Origin: a virus
Direction: 5' to 3' (one strand)
Virus record (IMG/VR): IMGVR_UViG_3300042397_000983
Span: 1 to 61,867 of that record
Length of the DNA: 61,867 bases
Position 1 is the stretch's first letter, and each line of letters starts with the position of its first letter. The notes below the pieces were generated by a model. It saw nothing but the letters and a program-made list of their open reading frames with translations. It ran no database searches and had not been told where the DNA came from. This document shows positions 14,491 to 23,807 of the stretch, one piece after another. Made by a program: the position numbers and the translations under genes.

Positions 14491-14615
14491 GGTCACCGCG
14501 CCCCTGCCGAGAACAAACCCCTTTGCAAGGGGTAATAATTCGCGGTATTGTTACCCCACGACCTATCCGCATGGTCTTCTGCCTTACCTCAGCCCGGCCT
14601 CGCGCTGGGCTTTTT
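14440..14615 (+). promoter_or_regulatory. Structured leader with alternative hairpins and intrinsic terminator
   Basis: Two hairpins share the same GGGG: ACCCCTT (14517-14523) can pair with AAGGGGT (14527-14533), or GGGGTAATAAT (14529-14539) can pair with ATTGTTACCCC (14547-14557). A downstream hairpin, AGCCCGGC (14591-14598) and GCTGGGCT (14604-14611) with one G-T pair, is followed by TTTTT, the form of an intrinsic terminator. The arrangement looks like an attenuator, or a short RNA of about 170 nt, ahead of the terminase genes. Confidence 0.45.
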
Positions 14616-14688
14616 CTTTGGTCAGATCAGCCTGTCGACAAGACAGCCGCGTCGGTGTACTTTTGGGCATCAACATGAGAGGCACATG

Positions 14689-15192
14689 ATGGGTCGCCCA
14701 ACTTTACGAACCAATGAACTGGAAGACGACATTCTATCGCGTATCGCCTGCGGTGAAAGCCTGCGGAAAATTTGCGATGAAGATGGTATGCCAAACATCT
14801 CGACGGTCATCAGGTGGCTTGCTGCCGATGAAGATTTTGCACTCAGGTATGCGCGCGCGCGCGAAATGCAGGCCGAGATACTGGCCGATGAGATGCTCGA
14901 TATTGCTGACGACGACAGCTCTGACCGCATAGAAACCAAAGACAGCACTGGCAAGGTCATCAAGAGCGAGCAGAACAATGTCGCCGTGGCGCGATCCAAG
15001 CTGAAGCTGGAACAGCGGCGCTGGTGGGCCGAGAAGCTGCGTCCGAAGGTCTACGGTGCCAAGGTCGTCGTTGGCGGTGCCGAAGACATGGCCCCGATCA
15101 AGACATCCACGCAACTGGACGTGTCGAACCTTTCGCTCGAGGAGCTGGAGGTTCTGGGGGCTGCGCTGCAGAAGTCTATTGGGAAAGATTGA
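14689..15192 (+). CDS. Terminase small subunit, Sf6-like, 167 aa
   Basis: DNA recognition for packaging. The N-terminal domain (LEDDILSRIACGESLRKICD, then MPNISTVIRWLAADEDFALR) is the helix-turn-helix of Sf6-type small terminases, followed by the typical ARAREMQAEILADEMLDIAD helix and an oligomerisation region. Of two adjacent ATGs, 14689 has better spacing from GAGAGG. The C-terminal tail (TSTQLDVSNLSLEELEVLGA) is typical. The end of the gene overlaps or abuts the large subunit. Confidence 0.88.
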   Translation: MGRPTLRTNELEDDILSRIACGESLRKICDEDGMPNISTVIRWLAADEDFALRYARAREMQAEILADEMLDIADDDSSDRIETKDSTGKVIKSEQNNVAVARSKLKLEQRRWWAEKLRPKVYGAKVVVGGAEDMAPIKTSTQLDVSNLSLEELEVLGAALQKSIGKD

Positions 15193-15223
15193 TCTCCCCT
15201 TTGCAGTAGACCCCAACGCCTTG

Positions 15224-16816
15224 ATGCGCCGGATTGAGAAGCGCAAGTGCGAGCTTTCGCTGGCCGAGTTCGTCAAGGCCGCGTGGCATGTGATCGAACC
15301 GGGCCAGCCGTACACGCACGGCTGGCACATCGACTTCATCTGCGCGCACCTCGAGGCCATCACAGATGAGCACCAGTTCGATGACGGCACGTTCTACAAC
15401 CGCCTGCTGGTGAACGTGCCGCCCGGCACCATGAAGTCGCTGCTGATCGGCGTGTTCTGGCCCTCGTGGGAGTGGGGCCCGCGCAACATGCCGTACATGC
15501 GCTACGTCTGCGCCAGCCACAGCCAAGACCTCGCCCTGCGCGACAGCGTGAAGATGCGCCGCCTCATCAAGAGCGAATGGTATCAGGGTCACTGGGGCGA
15601 CATTGTCGAGCTGACCGCCGATCAGGACGCCAAGGGTAAGTTCGAAACCACTGCCACCGGCAGCCGACAGGCCTGCGCCTTTGAAGGCATCACGGGCTAT
15701 CGGGGCGACCGCGTCATCATCGACGACCCGCATAGCGTCGACGGGGCCAACTCCGACGCCAAGCGAAACACCGTGACCCAGCTCTTCAAGGAAGCCGTCA
15801 CGAGCCGCCTGAACAACCCCGACAAGTCGGCCATCGTCGTGGTGATGCAGCGCCTGCACGAGGAGGACGTCTCGGGTGTGATCCTGTCCAAAAACATGGG
15901 CTACGACCACATCATGCTGCCCATGCGCTACGACCCCACGCGGGCGAACGTCACCATGCTGGGCTATGAAGACCCGCGCGAGGAAGAGGGCGAGCTTCTG
16001 TTCCCTGATCGCTTCCCCGATGAGGTCGTCCTGCGCGATGAAAAGGCCATGGGTCCGTACGCTACAGCCGGGCAGTTCCAACAGCAGCCCGAGCCGCGCG
16101 GCGGGGGCATCATCAAGGACGTCTGGTGGCAGCTTTGGGACCGGCCAGAGTATCCCGGCATTGAGTATGTGGTGGCGTCACTGGACACCGCCTACACCAC
16201 CAAGGCCGAAAACGACTTCAGCGCCCTGACCGTCTGGGGCGTGTTCTCTGGGTCCGACCAGACATCGACCACACGTTCGGTCGACCGGTACGGCAGGACC
16301 ATCGAAGTGCGCACCAGCTACCAGTCCGAGAGCCTCGGGCCGGTGCCGAAGCTTATGCTGATGTACGCTTGGCAGGAAAAGCTCGAGCTGCACGAGCTGG
16401 CTGAGAAAGTCATGTCCACCTGCAGCCGCATGCGCGTTGACAAGCTCCTGATCGAGAACAAGGCCGCCGGGTACAGCGTGGCGCAGGAAGTCCGCCGCCT
16501 GATGGCCAGCGAGGACTTCGCGGTTCAGATGTACGACCCCAAGACACTGGATAAGATGGCCCGCCTGTACGCCGTGCAGCACATCTTTGCCGAGGGTATG
16601 GTCTATGCGCCCGATAAGGACTGGGCCGAGCTGGTGATCCGGCAGTGCAGCGTCTTCCCCAAGGGCAAGAACGATGACCTCGTCGACACCGTCTCAATGA
16701 GCGTCGGCCACCTGCGCCAGATCGGCCTCCTGACCCGCGCACCGGAGCGACTGGCCGAGATCGAGGACGCCCAGAAGTTCACCGGCAACGACAATCAATC
16801 TCTGTACGGGGTTTGA
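15224..16816 (+). CDS. Terminase large subunit, 530 aa
   Basis: ATP-driven packaging motor. The ATPase site has a P-loop-like NVPPGTMKSLL (about residues 62-72), Walker B VIIDDPHS, and ATP-coupling-region candidates in VVVMQRLHEEDVSG. The C-terminal RNase H-like nuclease begins at VVASLDTAYTTKAENDFSAL, with the first catalytic Asp in LDTAY, a further acidic residue in KLLIENKAAG and a late Asp in GKNDDLVD. The ATG at 15224 has no strong SD. A TTG at 15179 in the same frame, overlapping the small subunit, is a possible earlier start. Confidence 0.92.
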   Translation: MRRIEKRKCELSLAEFVKAAWHVIEPGQPYTHGWHIDFICAHLEAITDEHQFDDGTFYNRLLVNVPPGTMKSLLIGVFWPSWEWGPRNMPYMRYVCASHSQDLALRDSVKMRRLIKSEWYQGHWGDIVELTADQDAKGKFETTATGSRQACAFEGITGYRGDRVIIDDPHSVDGANSDAKRNTVTQLFKEAVTSRLNNPDKSAIVVVMQRLHEEDVSGVILSKNMGYDHIMLPMRYDPTRANVTMLGYEDPREEEGELLFPDRFPDEVVLRDEKAMGPYATAGQFQQQPEPRGGGIIKDVWWQLWDRPEYPGIEYVVASLDTAYTTKAENDFSALTVWGVFSGSDQTSTTRSVDRYGRTIEVRTSYQSESLGPVPKLMLMYAWQEKLELHELAEKVMSTCSRMRVDKLLIENKAAGYSVAQEVRRLMASEDFAVQMYDPKTLDKMARLYAVQHIFAEGMVYAPDKDWAELVIRQCSVFPKGKNDDLVDTVSMSVGHLRQIGLLTRAPERLAEIEDAQKFTGNDNQSLYGV

Positions 16817-16841
16817 CATCACAGGGGCGATGTGCGTTTAT
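16813..16841 (+). promoter_or_regulatory. Possible promoter after terminase
   Basis: TTGACA (16813-16818), a 17-nt spacer and GTTTAT (16836-16841) lie at the end of the large terminase gene, upstream of a small gene with a GGAGG ribosome binding site. The -35 is perfect and the -10 weak. Confidence 0.45.
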
Positions 16842-16871
16842 CCAATCTGGTGATGTGGAGGTAATGGCACC

Positions 16872-17057
16872 ATGAAGCGCGTACTTTGCAATGCAATCGT
16901 CGACCCCATGCCGGACGGTGAATTCGCGGTCACTGTCACCGGCGTCGGCCACCACGATGGGGTGACCCGCGTGTATCACATTGAGAAGGACAACGAGGAT
17001 GACGCCGCCAAGGAAGGCATCCGCCTGTTCGTCGAAGAGATCGGGGCTGAAGACTGA
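16872..17057 (+). CDS. Hypothetical protein, 61 aa
   Basis: The product starts MKRVLCNAIVDPMPDGEFAV and is a small alpha/beta protein ending in an acidic helix (AAKEGIRLFVEEIGAED). It is coupled to the next gene by TGATG. It resembles short phage proteins of unknown role that lie between terminase and portal. Confidence 0.6.
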   Translation: MKRVLCNAIVDPMPDGEFAVTVTGVGHHDGVTRVYHIEKDNEDDAAKEGIRLFVEEIGAED

Positions 17058-17386
17058 TGGGCTCTCAAGTTCTCGGGATGGGCGACTGCATCTTCATGAT
17101 CGGCATGGCCCATTGCGAGAAGCTTGATGAGGTGTTGCCCTTCATCGCCTTTGGTCCGTATGAAAAGATCGCAGCCGGGCTGGGTAACATCGAGGTGGGC
17201 AAGCCCATGACGGGCGGCGAGGACGTGGGGCATATAGTCTCTGAATTTTCTACCCACGGAAGTGTCGTCTTCCTCAACACCTTCGAGACCTGCGTTGACA
17301 TGATGAACGCGATAAAGACCCTCGTCGATCACGCGGTCGACACTGAGTGGGTCCTGAGAGAAACCAATAAAATCACGGTGAACTGA
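17057..17386 (+). CDS. Hypothetical protein, 109 aa
   Basis: The product contains MGDCIFMIGMAHCEKLDEVL and a predicted helix near the end. Cys residues are present but form no clear metal site. It lies in a run of overlapping small genes leading to dCTP deaminase. I do not recognise a family. Confidence 0.55.
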   Translation: MGSQVLGMGDCIFMIGMAHCEKLDEVLPFIAFGPYEKIAAGLGNIEVGKPMTGGEDVGHIVSEFSTHGSVVFLNTFETCVDMMNAIKTLVDHAVDTEWVLRETNKITVN

Positions 17387-17619
17387 TGATAATCAAATGG
17401 CTGAAGAACCGGCGGGCCATGGAGCTTGCCGCCGCTGAGCAAGAGAGGGCCGAGCGCAAGGCCCAGCGCGATCTGGATGAGGCCCGGAACATCCAGCAGC
17501 GCGCCATCCAGAAGGAGCTTGGTATTCACGGGTGGGATGATGGGCAGGCGTGGCTGCGGCTGCACCAACTGCTGAAGAGCCACGAGGACCGGATCACAGC
17601 ATTGGAGGGCAAGCAATGA
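17386..17619 (+). CDS. Coiled-coil hypothetical protein, 77 aa
   Basis: A charged helical protein with a long Glu/Arg/Lys coiled coil (LAAAEQERAERKAQRDLDEA) from about residue 13 to 45 and a second helix at the end (HQLLKSHEDRITALEGKQ). The start shares a base with the preceding stop. Function unknown. Confidence 0.6.
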   Translation: MIIKWLKNRRAMELAAAEQERAERKAQRDLDEARNIQQRAIQKELGIHGWDDGQAWLRLHQLLKSHEDRITALEGKQ

Positions 17620-18113
17620 TCCTCAACGGCAAGTATCTCCTCGAGGCTGCGCCCATCAAGGACATGCTGACGACCAAGGAGCGCGCCAATGGCGTGTCTC
17701 ACGGCCTCGGCGAGGCCGGGTACGACATCAGGCTCAAGCAGACCATCGAGTTCCGCCGCAGCGACGACCCCCGTTATGGGCCGCGCGTCTATGTCAACGG
17801 CATCGACAAGGCTGGCAACTTCACGATTGCCTCGACCATCGAGGAGTTTCAGATGCCCGACTACCTCGTGGGCATCGTGCATGACAAGTCGACGTGGGCC
17901 CGGCGCGGCCTGTCGGTCTTTAACACGGTCATCGAGCCGGGTTGGAATGGTTTCCTGACCCTCGAGCTGGTTTATCACGGGCCGGGCAACCTTCTGATCC
18001 CCGCAGGCGCGGGCATTGCGCAGGTCGTTTTCCACCATCTGGTGGAGAATGTATCGTACGAAGGAAAGTACCAGAACCAAGAAGACAAGCCGGTGGGGGC
18101 GATCAATGGCTAA
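17616..18113 (+). CDS. dcd: dCTP deaminase, 165 aa
   Basis: Deaminates dCTP to dUTP in the route to dTTP, or does so bifunctionally with dUTPase activity. Family hallmarks: GEAGYDIRLKQ, the trimer active-site motif HDKSTWARRGLSV with the conserved Ser and Arg, and VIEPGWNGFLTLELV, whose Glu is the catalytic base. LLIPAGAGIAQVVFHHL matches the C-terminal nucleotide-binding strand. Starts by ATGA overlap. Phages use it to adjust the nucleotide pool. Confidence 0.9.
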   Translation: MILNGKYLLEAAPIKDMLTTKERANGVSHGLGEAGYDIRLKQTIEFRRSDDPRYGPRVYVNGIDKAGNFTIASTIEEFQMPDYLVGIVHDKSTWARRGLSVFNTVIEPGWNGFLTLELVYHGPGNLLIPAGAGIAQVVFHHLVENVSYEGKYQNQEDKPVGAING

Positions 18114-18504
18114 GTGGCGCGAGATGGATAAATGCGAAAACTGCGGGGCACCGACTGATAGCCACATGCACACTCTGGTGTGCTGCAATCCCGCTATGGT
18201 GGAAGAGCCTGAGGTTGCAGTGGTAGACGACTATTACTCCCTGCGCTACGTCCTGAAGATGGCGCTCGAACAGGCGTCCGTTGGCAAGGGCAAAGATCGC
18301 CATGCCAACGACAAGCCCTTTGACCGGCAGCCCATGATGGAGATCGGTCGCATGGTTGGTCCGGGGTTCTGCCTTGGTCAGGCCATCAAGAAGGCGCAGG
18401 AGGCAAGTCGCATGGAACCCGATGCGGCTCAGCGCGAATTGCTGGGCGCGATCAACTACCTTGCGGGTGCCTACCTTCTACTGGAAGAAATCGAGGCGAC
18501 CTGA
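18106..18504 (+). CDS. Zinc-finger-containing conserved phage protein, 132 aa
   Basis: The N-terminus has a CENC ... VCC cluster that may bind zinc (residues 8-25). The rest is a helical domain, with DRHANDKPFDRQPMMEIGRM and GFCLGQAIKKAQEASRM, of a type I have seen in phage proteins of unknown role. It overlaps the dCTP deaminase end by 8 bp, hinting at a nucleotide-related function, but this is inference. Confidence 0.6.
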   Translation: MAKWREMDKCENCGAPTDSHMHTLVCCNPAMVEEPEVAVVDDYYSLRYVLKMALEQASVGKGKDRHANDKPFDRQPMMEIGRMVGPGFCLGQAIKKAQEASRMEPDAAQRELLGAINYLAGAYLLLEEIEAT

Positions 18505-18543
18505 TAAGATCGCCCGCAACCTGACCCCTGAAGGGACCATGAT

Positions 18544-20865
18544 ATGCCTCTCGTTCCCGGCCTAAACCCTGCCGTACGCCTTGAACATGACCCCGAAGAC
18601 GCTGCAATCTCTGCAATGGACGTCACGGTTGAGAACACCAACGAGGACGTCGACGTCCCTCAGTTTTCGGACGACGGATCGCTTCTGAGCATCGAGCACG
18701 GCGACGGGTCGATCACCATTTCGCTGGACGGCAAGCCGATCTCCGAGAACGAGGAGGAGAAGGACACCCGCTGGTTCCGCAACCTCGTCGACGACATCGA
18801 CGATCAGGAACTGAGCATCATCTCTGAAGACCTTCTGCGGGGCATCGCCGATGACCTCGAGAGCCGCCGGGACTGGGTCGATGACCGCGCGCAGGGCATG
18901 AAGCTTCTGGGCCTCAAGATCGAGTTGCCGGGCATTCAGGGCAGCAATGACGGTGCGCCGGTCGAAGGTATGTCAAAGGTCCGGCACCCGCTCTTGCAGG
19001 AAGCCGTGCTGCGCTTCCAAGCCAACGCCCGCTCCGAGATGCTGCCGACCGACGGCCCGGTGAAGATCAGGGACGACGGCAACTCCAGCTCGGCTGAGCG
19101 CGACAACATCGCCGATGCCTTTGAGAAGGACTTCAACCACTACCTGACGTCCACCGCGACCGAGTACTACCCGGACACGGATCGCATGTTCCTCATGCTG
19201 GGCTTCGGCGGCACGGCGTTCAAGAAGGTGTACTTCTGCCCGTTGCGCAATCGCCCGGTCTCCGAGAGCGTCAACGCGGACGACCTGATCGTCAACAACG
19301 CGGCCACCGACCTGTCCAACTCGCGCCGGGTCACGCACCGCGTCTATCTCAAGCCGTCGACCGTGAAGCGCCTGCAAATCCTTGGCGTGTACCGCGACAT
19401 CGAGCTTTCGACCCCAGTGTCGCCCAGCCCGGACAGCGTTCAGGAAGCCAAAGCCTCCCAGCAGGGCGTGTCGATTGACAGCTCGAACCCGGATGACCGC
19501 GACCGCGAGATTTACGAGGTCTACTGCGAACTGGACCTCAAGGGCTTTGAGCACAAGTACAAGGGCAAGACCTCCGGTCTGGAAATCCCGTATCGCGTGA
19601 CCATCGACGTGTCGTCGCGTGAGGTGCTGAGCATCGTACGGAACTACAATGAAGAAACCGAAGTGCTGCCCGAGGCTCGCAAGACCTTCGTCAAGTACAC
19701 CTTCGTACCGGGCTTTGGCTTCTACGACATCGGCCTGTTGCACATCCTCGGTAACACCACCAACGCGGTCACCGCAGCGTGGCGCGAGCTTCTGGACGCG
19801 GGCATGTTTGCAAACTTCCCCGGCTTCCTGATCTCGGACACCGGATCGCGCCAGAACACCAACGTGTTCCGCATCCCGCCCGGCGGTGCCGCGCAGGTCA
19901 AGACGGGTGGCCAGCCCATCGGCCAAGCCATCATGCCGCTGCCCTACAAGGAGCCGTCACAGGCGCTGATGGCGCTGACCGAGAACATGGCCCAGACCGG
20001 TGCCCGCGTCGGCGGCACGTCGGAGCTGCAGGTTGGCGAGGGTCGCCCGGATGCCCCGGTCGGCACCACGCTGGCCATGATCGAGCAGGCCACCAAGGTG
20101 CTCAACTCGGTCCACAAGCGGATGCACTCGGCTCAGGCCGAGGAGTTCGCCCTCCTGCGCGATTGCTTCCGTGAGCATCCCGAGAGCTTCTGGGAGCGCA
20201 ACCGCAAGCCCACCGTCGAGTGGAACCTCGAGCTTCTGATGAGAGCCTTGGATGACGTCGAGCTGGTGCCTCAGGCCGACCCGAACACCGCCAGCCACGC
20301 CCAGCGCGTCATGAAGATCATGGCTCTGAAGCAGCTGCAGTCGGCAAGCCCCGCCCTTTACGACCCCGTGGCCGTCGACACGGCTGCCTTGCGCGCCATC
20401 GGCTGGTCGAACCCCGAGCAGTTCCTCAAGCCTGAGGGTGATCGCAACCAGCCGCCGCCGGAACTCCTCAAGGGTATCGAGGAGATCAAGATCGCCAAGC
20501 AGAAGGCCGACGCCGACACGCTGCGGGCGCAGGCTGACATGCTGAAGGCCCAGAAACCCGAGGTCGCTCGGGCGCAAGGCGGTCCGGTTGGCACCGACCC
20601 GGCTGAGCTGCAGCTGAAGATGATGGCCGAGCAGAACCGGGCCAAGCAGATCGAGCACTCGATCCGCCGTGACGCGATGAACGACGAGAACCGCGATCTG
20701 GACCGCGAGAAAGACCTGCGGACTAAGCAGATGGACTTGGACCGCGACCAGATGAACGACGCCGTTCGCATGCAGCACGAGCGCGACATGCAGGAGCGCG
20801 ACCATGCGGCTGAGGCTGTCAAGCTCGCCATGCAACTGAGGGCCCAGAAGAGAAAGGGTGACTGA
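18544..20865 (+). CDS. Portal protein, 773 aa
   Basis: Forms the dodecameric DNA channel at the capsid vertex. It is large, like portals of P22-like and phiEco32-like podoviruses. Key segments: SKVRHPLLQEAVLRFQANAR (wing), a central beta region, TNAVTAAWRELLDAGMFANFPGF and AALPYKEPSQ-type clip and stem parts around residues 410-490, and a long Lys/Glu/Asp-rich helical barrel from ~640 to 773. The position after terminase supports it. The N-terminal ~60 residues are acidic. Confidence 0.82.
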   Translation: MPLVPGLNPAVRLEHDPEDAAISAMDVTVENTNEDVDVPQFSDDGSLLSIEHGDGSITISLDGKPISENEEEKDTRWFRNLVDDIDDQELSIISEDLLRGIADDLESRRDWVDDRAQGMKLLGLKIELPGIQGSNDGAPVEGMSKVRHPLLQEAVLRFQANARSEMLPTDGPVKIRDDGNSSSAERDNIADAFEKDFNHYLTSTATEYYPDTDRMFLMLGFGGTAFKKVYFCPLRNRPVSESVNADDLIVNNAATDLSNSRRVTHRVYLKPSTVKRLQILGVYRDIELSTPVSPSPDSVQEAKASQQGVSIDSSNPDDRDREIYEVYCELDLKGFEHKYKGKTSGLEIPYRVTIDVSSREVLSIVRNYNEETEVLPEARKTFVKYTFVPGFGFYDIGLLHILGNTTNAVTAAWRELLDAGMFANFPGFLISDTGSRQNTNVFRIPPGGAAQVKTGGQPIGQAIMPLPYKEPSQALMALTENMAQTGARVGGTSELQVGEGRPDAPVGTTLAMIEQATKVLNSVHKRMHSAQAEEFALLRDCFREHPESFWERNRKPTVEWNLELLMRALDDVELVPQADPNTASHAQRVMKIMALKQLQSASPALYDPVAVDTAALRAIGWSNPEQFLKPEGDRNQPPPELLKGIEEIKIAKQKADADTLRAQADMLKAQKPEVARAQGGPVGTDPAELQLKMMAEQNRAKQIEHSIRRDAMNDENRDLDREKDLRTKQMDLDRDQMNDAVRMQHERDMQERDHAAEAVKLAMQLRAQKRKGD

Positions 20866-23807
20866 TGGACAAGGACAAGGCGATCCGGGCGGCAAAGCTT
20901 ACCCTCGGCGGCATGCTTGAGAAGCGCCGGGCCAAGACCGCTGTTGAGCGGGCTGAGGGCCAGATCGCCCCGTCTAAGTACCTTCCGGGCGTCCCGCGTC
21001 AGGTGCATGCCAACGGCGGCTATGTCCCAGCCGCAGCGCTGCCGGTGGGCCGCCTTGCGGTCGCCGGTGCCCTGCCGGTGCAGCGCCAGCCGGGCCTCCT
21101 TGACGCCCTCGGCAGCCTCGCCAGCATCGGCAAGTCCGCCATCGGCATCGCTGATCTGGTGTCGCCCGAGAAGGAAGAAGCGCCCAAGCCCCACGCTGGG
21201 CGCGCTGAGGCTGAAGGTGGCATGTCCCCTGAGGCCGTGTCCGCCTACAACGCCCTGCTGGAAGCCTATGGCAAGCCGCTGACCGTTGTCTCCGACTATC
21301 GCACGCCGAGCGAAAACGCCGCCGCGAAGGGTGCCAAAGGCAGCCAGCACATGCATGGCAACGCCTACGACATCGACACGTCGCATCTGTCACATGACGA
21401 GCGTCTGGCCCTCGCAGACGCAGCATGGGACGCAGGGTTTCGGGGCTTCGGCTTCTACGACAACAACATGCACTTCGACGTCGGCGGCGAGCGCGCATGG
21501 GGCCCGTCCCACAGCCGCGACAGCATCCCCGACTGGGCGCTGCCGTGGGCGCAGCAGCGGTATGGGTATGCCGAAGGCGGCGAAGTCACCGATCTGGGTC
21601 AGGTGCGCGAGCAAAAGCAGCTGCAGACGTTCCACACCGGCATGATGGACGACATCCACACCCGGATGACCCACGCCATGGAGGCGCACCAGAAGGCGGT
21701 CGACGCCGGTGTGTTCGACGGCTACGAGGTCGGCGATACCCTGCAGGGCAGCGCGCACCCCATGCGTATCACCGGACGATACATGCAGGCGTGGAAGCCC
21801 ACCACCATGGCCCTGCGCAGCTTTGAGCGGATGGGCACCGACCCAACGATCATCGAGCACGAGGGCAAACAGTACATCCCGATGCTTCGGTATCAGACCG
21901 GCAAAGAGGGTGTAGACGGGTTCCAAGAGGGAACCGCGTACCTCGACGGCGTCAGGGCCGCTGGCTACCAGAAGATGGGTGGTCTGCGGGCAGTGAAGGC
22001 TCGTGGTGGCGCTGTGGAGTTCATGCGGGGCAACCACCCGCTGGTGCCTGACGAGCTGTATCACGGTAGCGCACCGAAGGTGGCCACCAAGGGCTGGACA
22101 ACCGAGGTTGACGAAGAGCAGACCCAAAAGAACATCGAGGCGCAGGACTTCCGCGAGTTCCGTCCGTCGGAGCATGGTAACTACGGCCCCGGCATCTACC
22201 TGACCGACAAACCTGAGGTTGCCAGCGATTTCGCGCAAGGTATTCGCGCTGACCAAAAAGAACCTCGCCCGCATGGGCAGGTCATGAAGCTGCATGCCAG
22301 CATCAAGCAGCCGTTTCATGATGACGTACTGCGAAATCCGGCGTGGCGGGATTACATCAAGAGCGCCCTGACCCAATACAGCATCTCGCATGGTGAGGAT
22401 CGCAATGCGCGGGACGCCATCCTGAAGGCGCTGGACAACGGCACCGCAACCGTGCGCGATCTGTTTCTGCGCGACACGCCGCAAGGCACTTTGGTCAACC
22501 AGCATGGCCAGCACGACATCCACGACACCATTCGCAATTCCGGTTTCGATGGGATCATTGCGCACCGGCCCGACGGATCGAAAGAATATGTCGCGTTCAA
22601 GCCCGAGCAGGTGAAGAGCGCGATCTCGGCCCGAAAGTTTGACCCCACCAGCCCGGACATGACGTATGCTGACGGCGGCGCTGTCCCGCAGAAGACCGTG
22701 AAGGCCTACAAGCTGTTCCGCACCAAGGGTGACGGCAAGCTGTACCCGCTGTTCGTCAACGCCGACAAGCCCGTGCCGATGGGCGAGTGGCTTGAGGCCG
22801 AAGAGGGCCCGCAGGGCAAGGCGCAGGGCAGGGTGAAGTCCAAGATCGGCGATCTCGCATACCGACCCGGCTGGCATGCTGGCGATCTGCCCATTGCAAC
22901 CCACATCGGCGGCAAGTCCGACCCGAGCCTGAAGAAGCCCGATTACCGGCCCGACAACCACGTCTGGGCCGAGGTCGAGATGGCAGCCGACAAAGACTGG
23001 CAGTCGGTGGCCAACAGCCGTGGCAAGGGTGTGAAGGCCCACATCACCGACCAAGTACCTCTGGGTGGGTTCTATCGGTACAAGACCAACCCGAACATGA
23101 CCGGGAACTGGCTGATCGGCGGCAACATGAAGGTCAATCGTGTCCTGCCGGACGAAGAGGTCAAGGCCATCAACGACGCCGCTGGAACAGCCGACCTGCC
23201 GCGACTGCCGCGTGGCGCGTTCGCCGCTGGTGGTGCCGCCATGTTCGAGGGCATCCACGAAGACCTGCAGGACGAGCAGGGAAACCCTCTGGAACTCTGG
23301 CACGGCACACCCAGTGAGCCGTTCAGCGAGTTCAAGGACGAGAAGCTGGGATCGACCCGCGACTATGGGTTCTATGGGCGTGGGCATTACCTGACGCCGG
23401 ATCGTGAGAACGCCGAGGAGTACACGACAAACGAGTATGAGAAGCCCGGCGCAGTTATGGGCCCGCTCCACGCAGCCTTAAAGAACCCCTACGTCTGGGA
23501 TGCATCTGAGCAGGGCGCGCACCGCACACTGCGCGACCTGCAGTCCATGGGCATCATGAAGGGTCAAGACAGGCTCGAGCCATGGGACAACCTGCAGTCA
23601 CACCATATCCGCCCATTTATGGCTGAGATGCAAAAACGTGGCCATGATGGTGTTGTGGTTCGTACGAACGACTATCATGAGGGCAAGCCGCACCGCGTCT
23701 CCGAGATCGTCGTTTTCAAGCCCAGCGCGATCAAGCACAAAGACGCTGCGGTCTTCGACCCGAACGACCCAAACATCTATCGAGCCAATGGCGGAGCGAT
23801 CAAATGA
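20865..23807 (+). CDS. Polyvalent protein: M15 peptidase plus two ADP-ribosyltransferase-like domains, 980 aa
   Basis: Residues ~115-212 form an M15-type D-Ala-D-Ala peptidase domain: SDYRTPSENAA, SQHMHGNAYDID with H162 and D169, and H203 in MHFDVGG as the third zinc ligand. Residues ~395-600 form an ART-like domain starting ELYHGS and containing GPGIYLTDKPEVASDFA; ~809-972 hold a second, starting LELWHGTPSEPFSEF and ending VVFKPSAIKHKDAAVFDPND. Two further undescribed domains lie at ~243-378 and ~608-780. AEGGEV, ARGGAV, ADGGAV, AAGGAA and ANGGAI motifs sit at the borders. Injected polyvalent proteins are known from phages; delivery here is inferred. Confidence 0.8.
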   Translation: MDKDKAIRAAKLTLGGMLEKRRAKTAVERAEGQIAPSKYLPGVPRQVHANGGYVPAAALPVGRLAVAGALPVQRQPGLLDALGSLASIGKSAIGIADLVSPEKEEAPKPHAGRAEAEGGMSPEAVSAYNALLEAYGKPLTVVSDYRTPSENAAAKGAKGSQHMHGNAYDIDTSHLSHDERLALADAAWDAGFRGFGFYDNNMHFDVGGERAWGPSHSRDSIPDWALPWAQQRYGYAEGGEVTDLGQVREQKQLQTFHTGMMDDIHTRMTHAMEAHQKAVDAGVFDGYEVGDTLQGSAHPMRITGRYMQAWKPTTMALRSFERMGTDPTIIEHEGKQYIPMLRYQTGKEGVDGFQEGTAYLDGVRAAGYQKMGGLRAVKARGGAVEFMRGNHPLVPDELYHGSAPKVATKGWTTEVDEEQTQKNIEAQDFREFRPSEHGNYGPGIYLTDKPEVASDFAQGIRADQKEPRPHGQVMKLHASIKQPFHDDVLRNPAWRDYIKSALTQYSISHGEDRNARDAILKALDNGTATVRDLFLRDTPQGTLVNQHGQHDIHDTIRNSGFDGIIAHRPDGSKEYVAFKPEQVKSAISARKFDPTSPDMTYADGGAVPQKTVKAYKLFRTKGDGKLYPLFVNADKPVPMGEWLEAEEGPQGKAQGRVKSKIGDLAYRPGWHAGDLPIATHIGGKSDPSLKKPDYRPDNHVWAEVEMAADKDWQSVANSRGKGVKAHITDQVPLGGFYRYKTNPNMTGNWLIGGNMKVNRVLPDEEVKAINDAAGTADLPRLPRGAFAAGGAAMFEGIHEDLQDEQGNPLELWHGTPSEPFSEFKDEKLGSTRDYGFYGRGHYLTPDRENAEEYTTNEYEKPGAVMGPLHAALKNPYVWDASEQGAHRTLRDLQSMGIMKGQDRLEPWDNLQSHHIRPFMAEMQKRGHDGVVVRTNDYHEGKPHRVSEIVVFKPSAIKHKDAAVFDPNDPNIYRANGGAIK

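Noticed and set aside
21390-23471. A 693-codon open frame on the minus strand opposite the first polyvalent gene
   Set aside because: It is antisense to a clearly real gene with recognisable catalytic motifs, has no ribosome binding site, and its composition is that of a reverse frame in GC-rich DNA. The same holds for 12752-13924, 19957-20895, 26730-27824 and 47620-48651.
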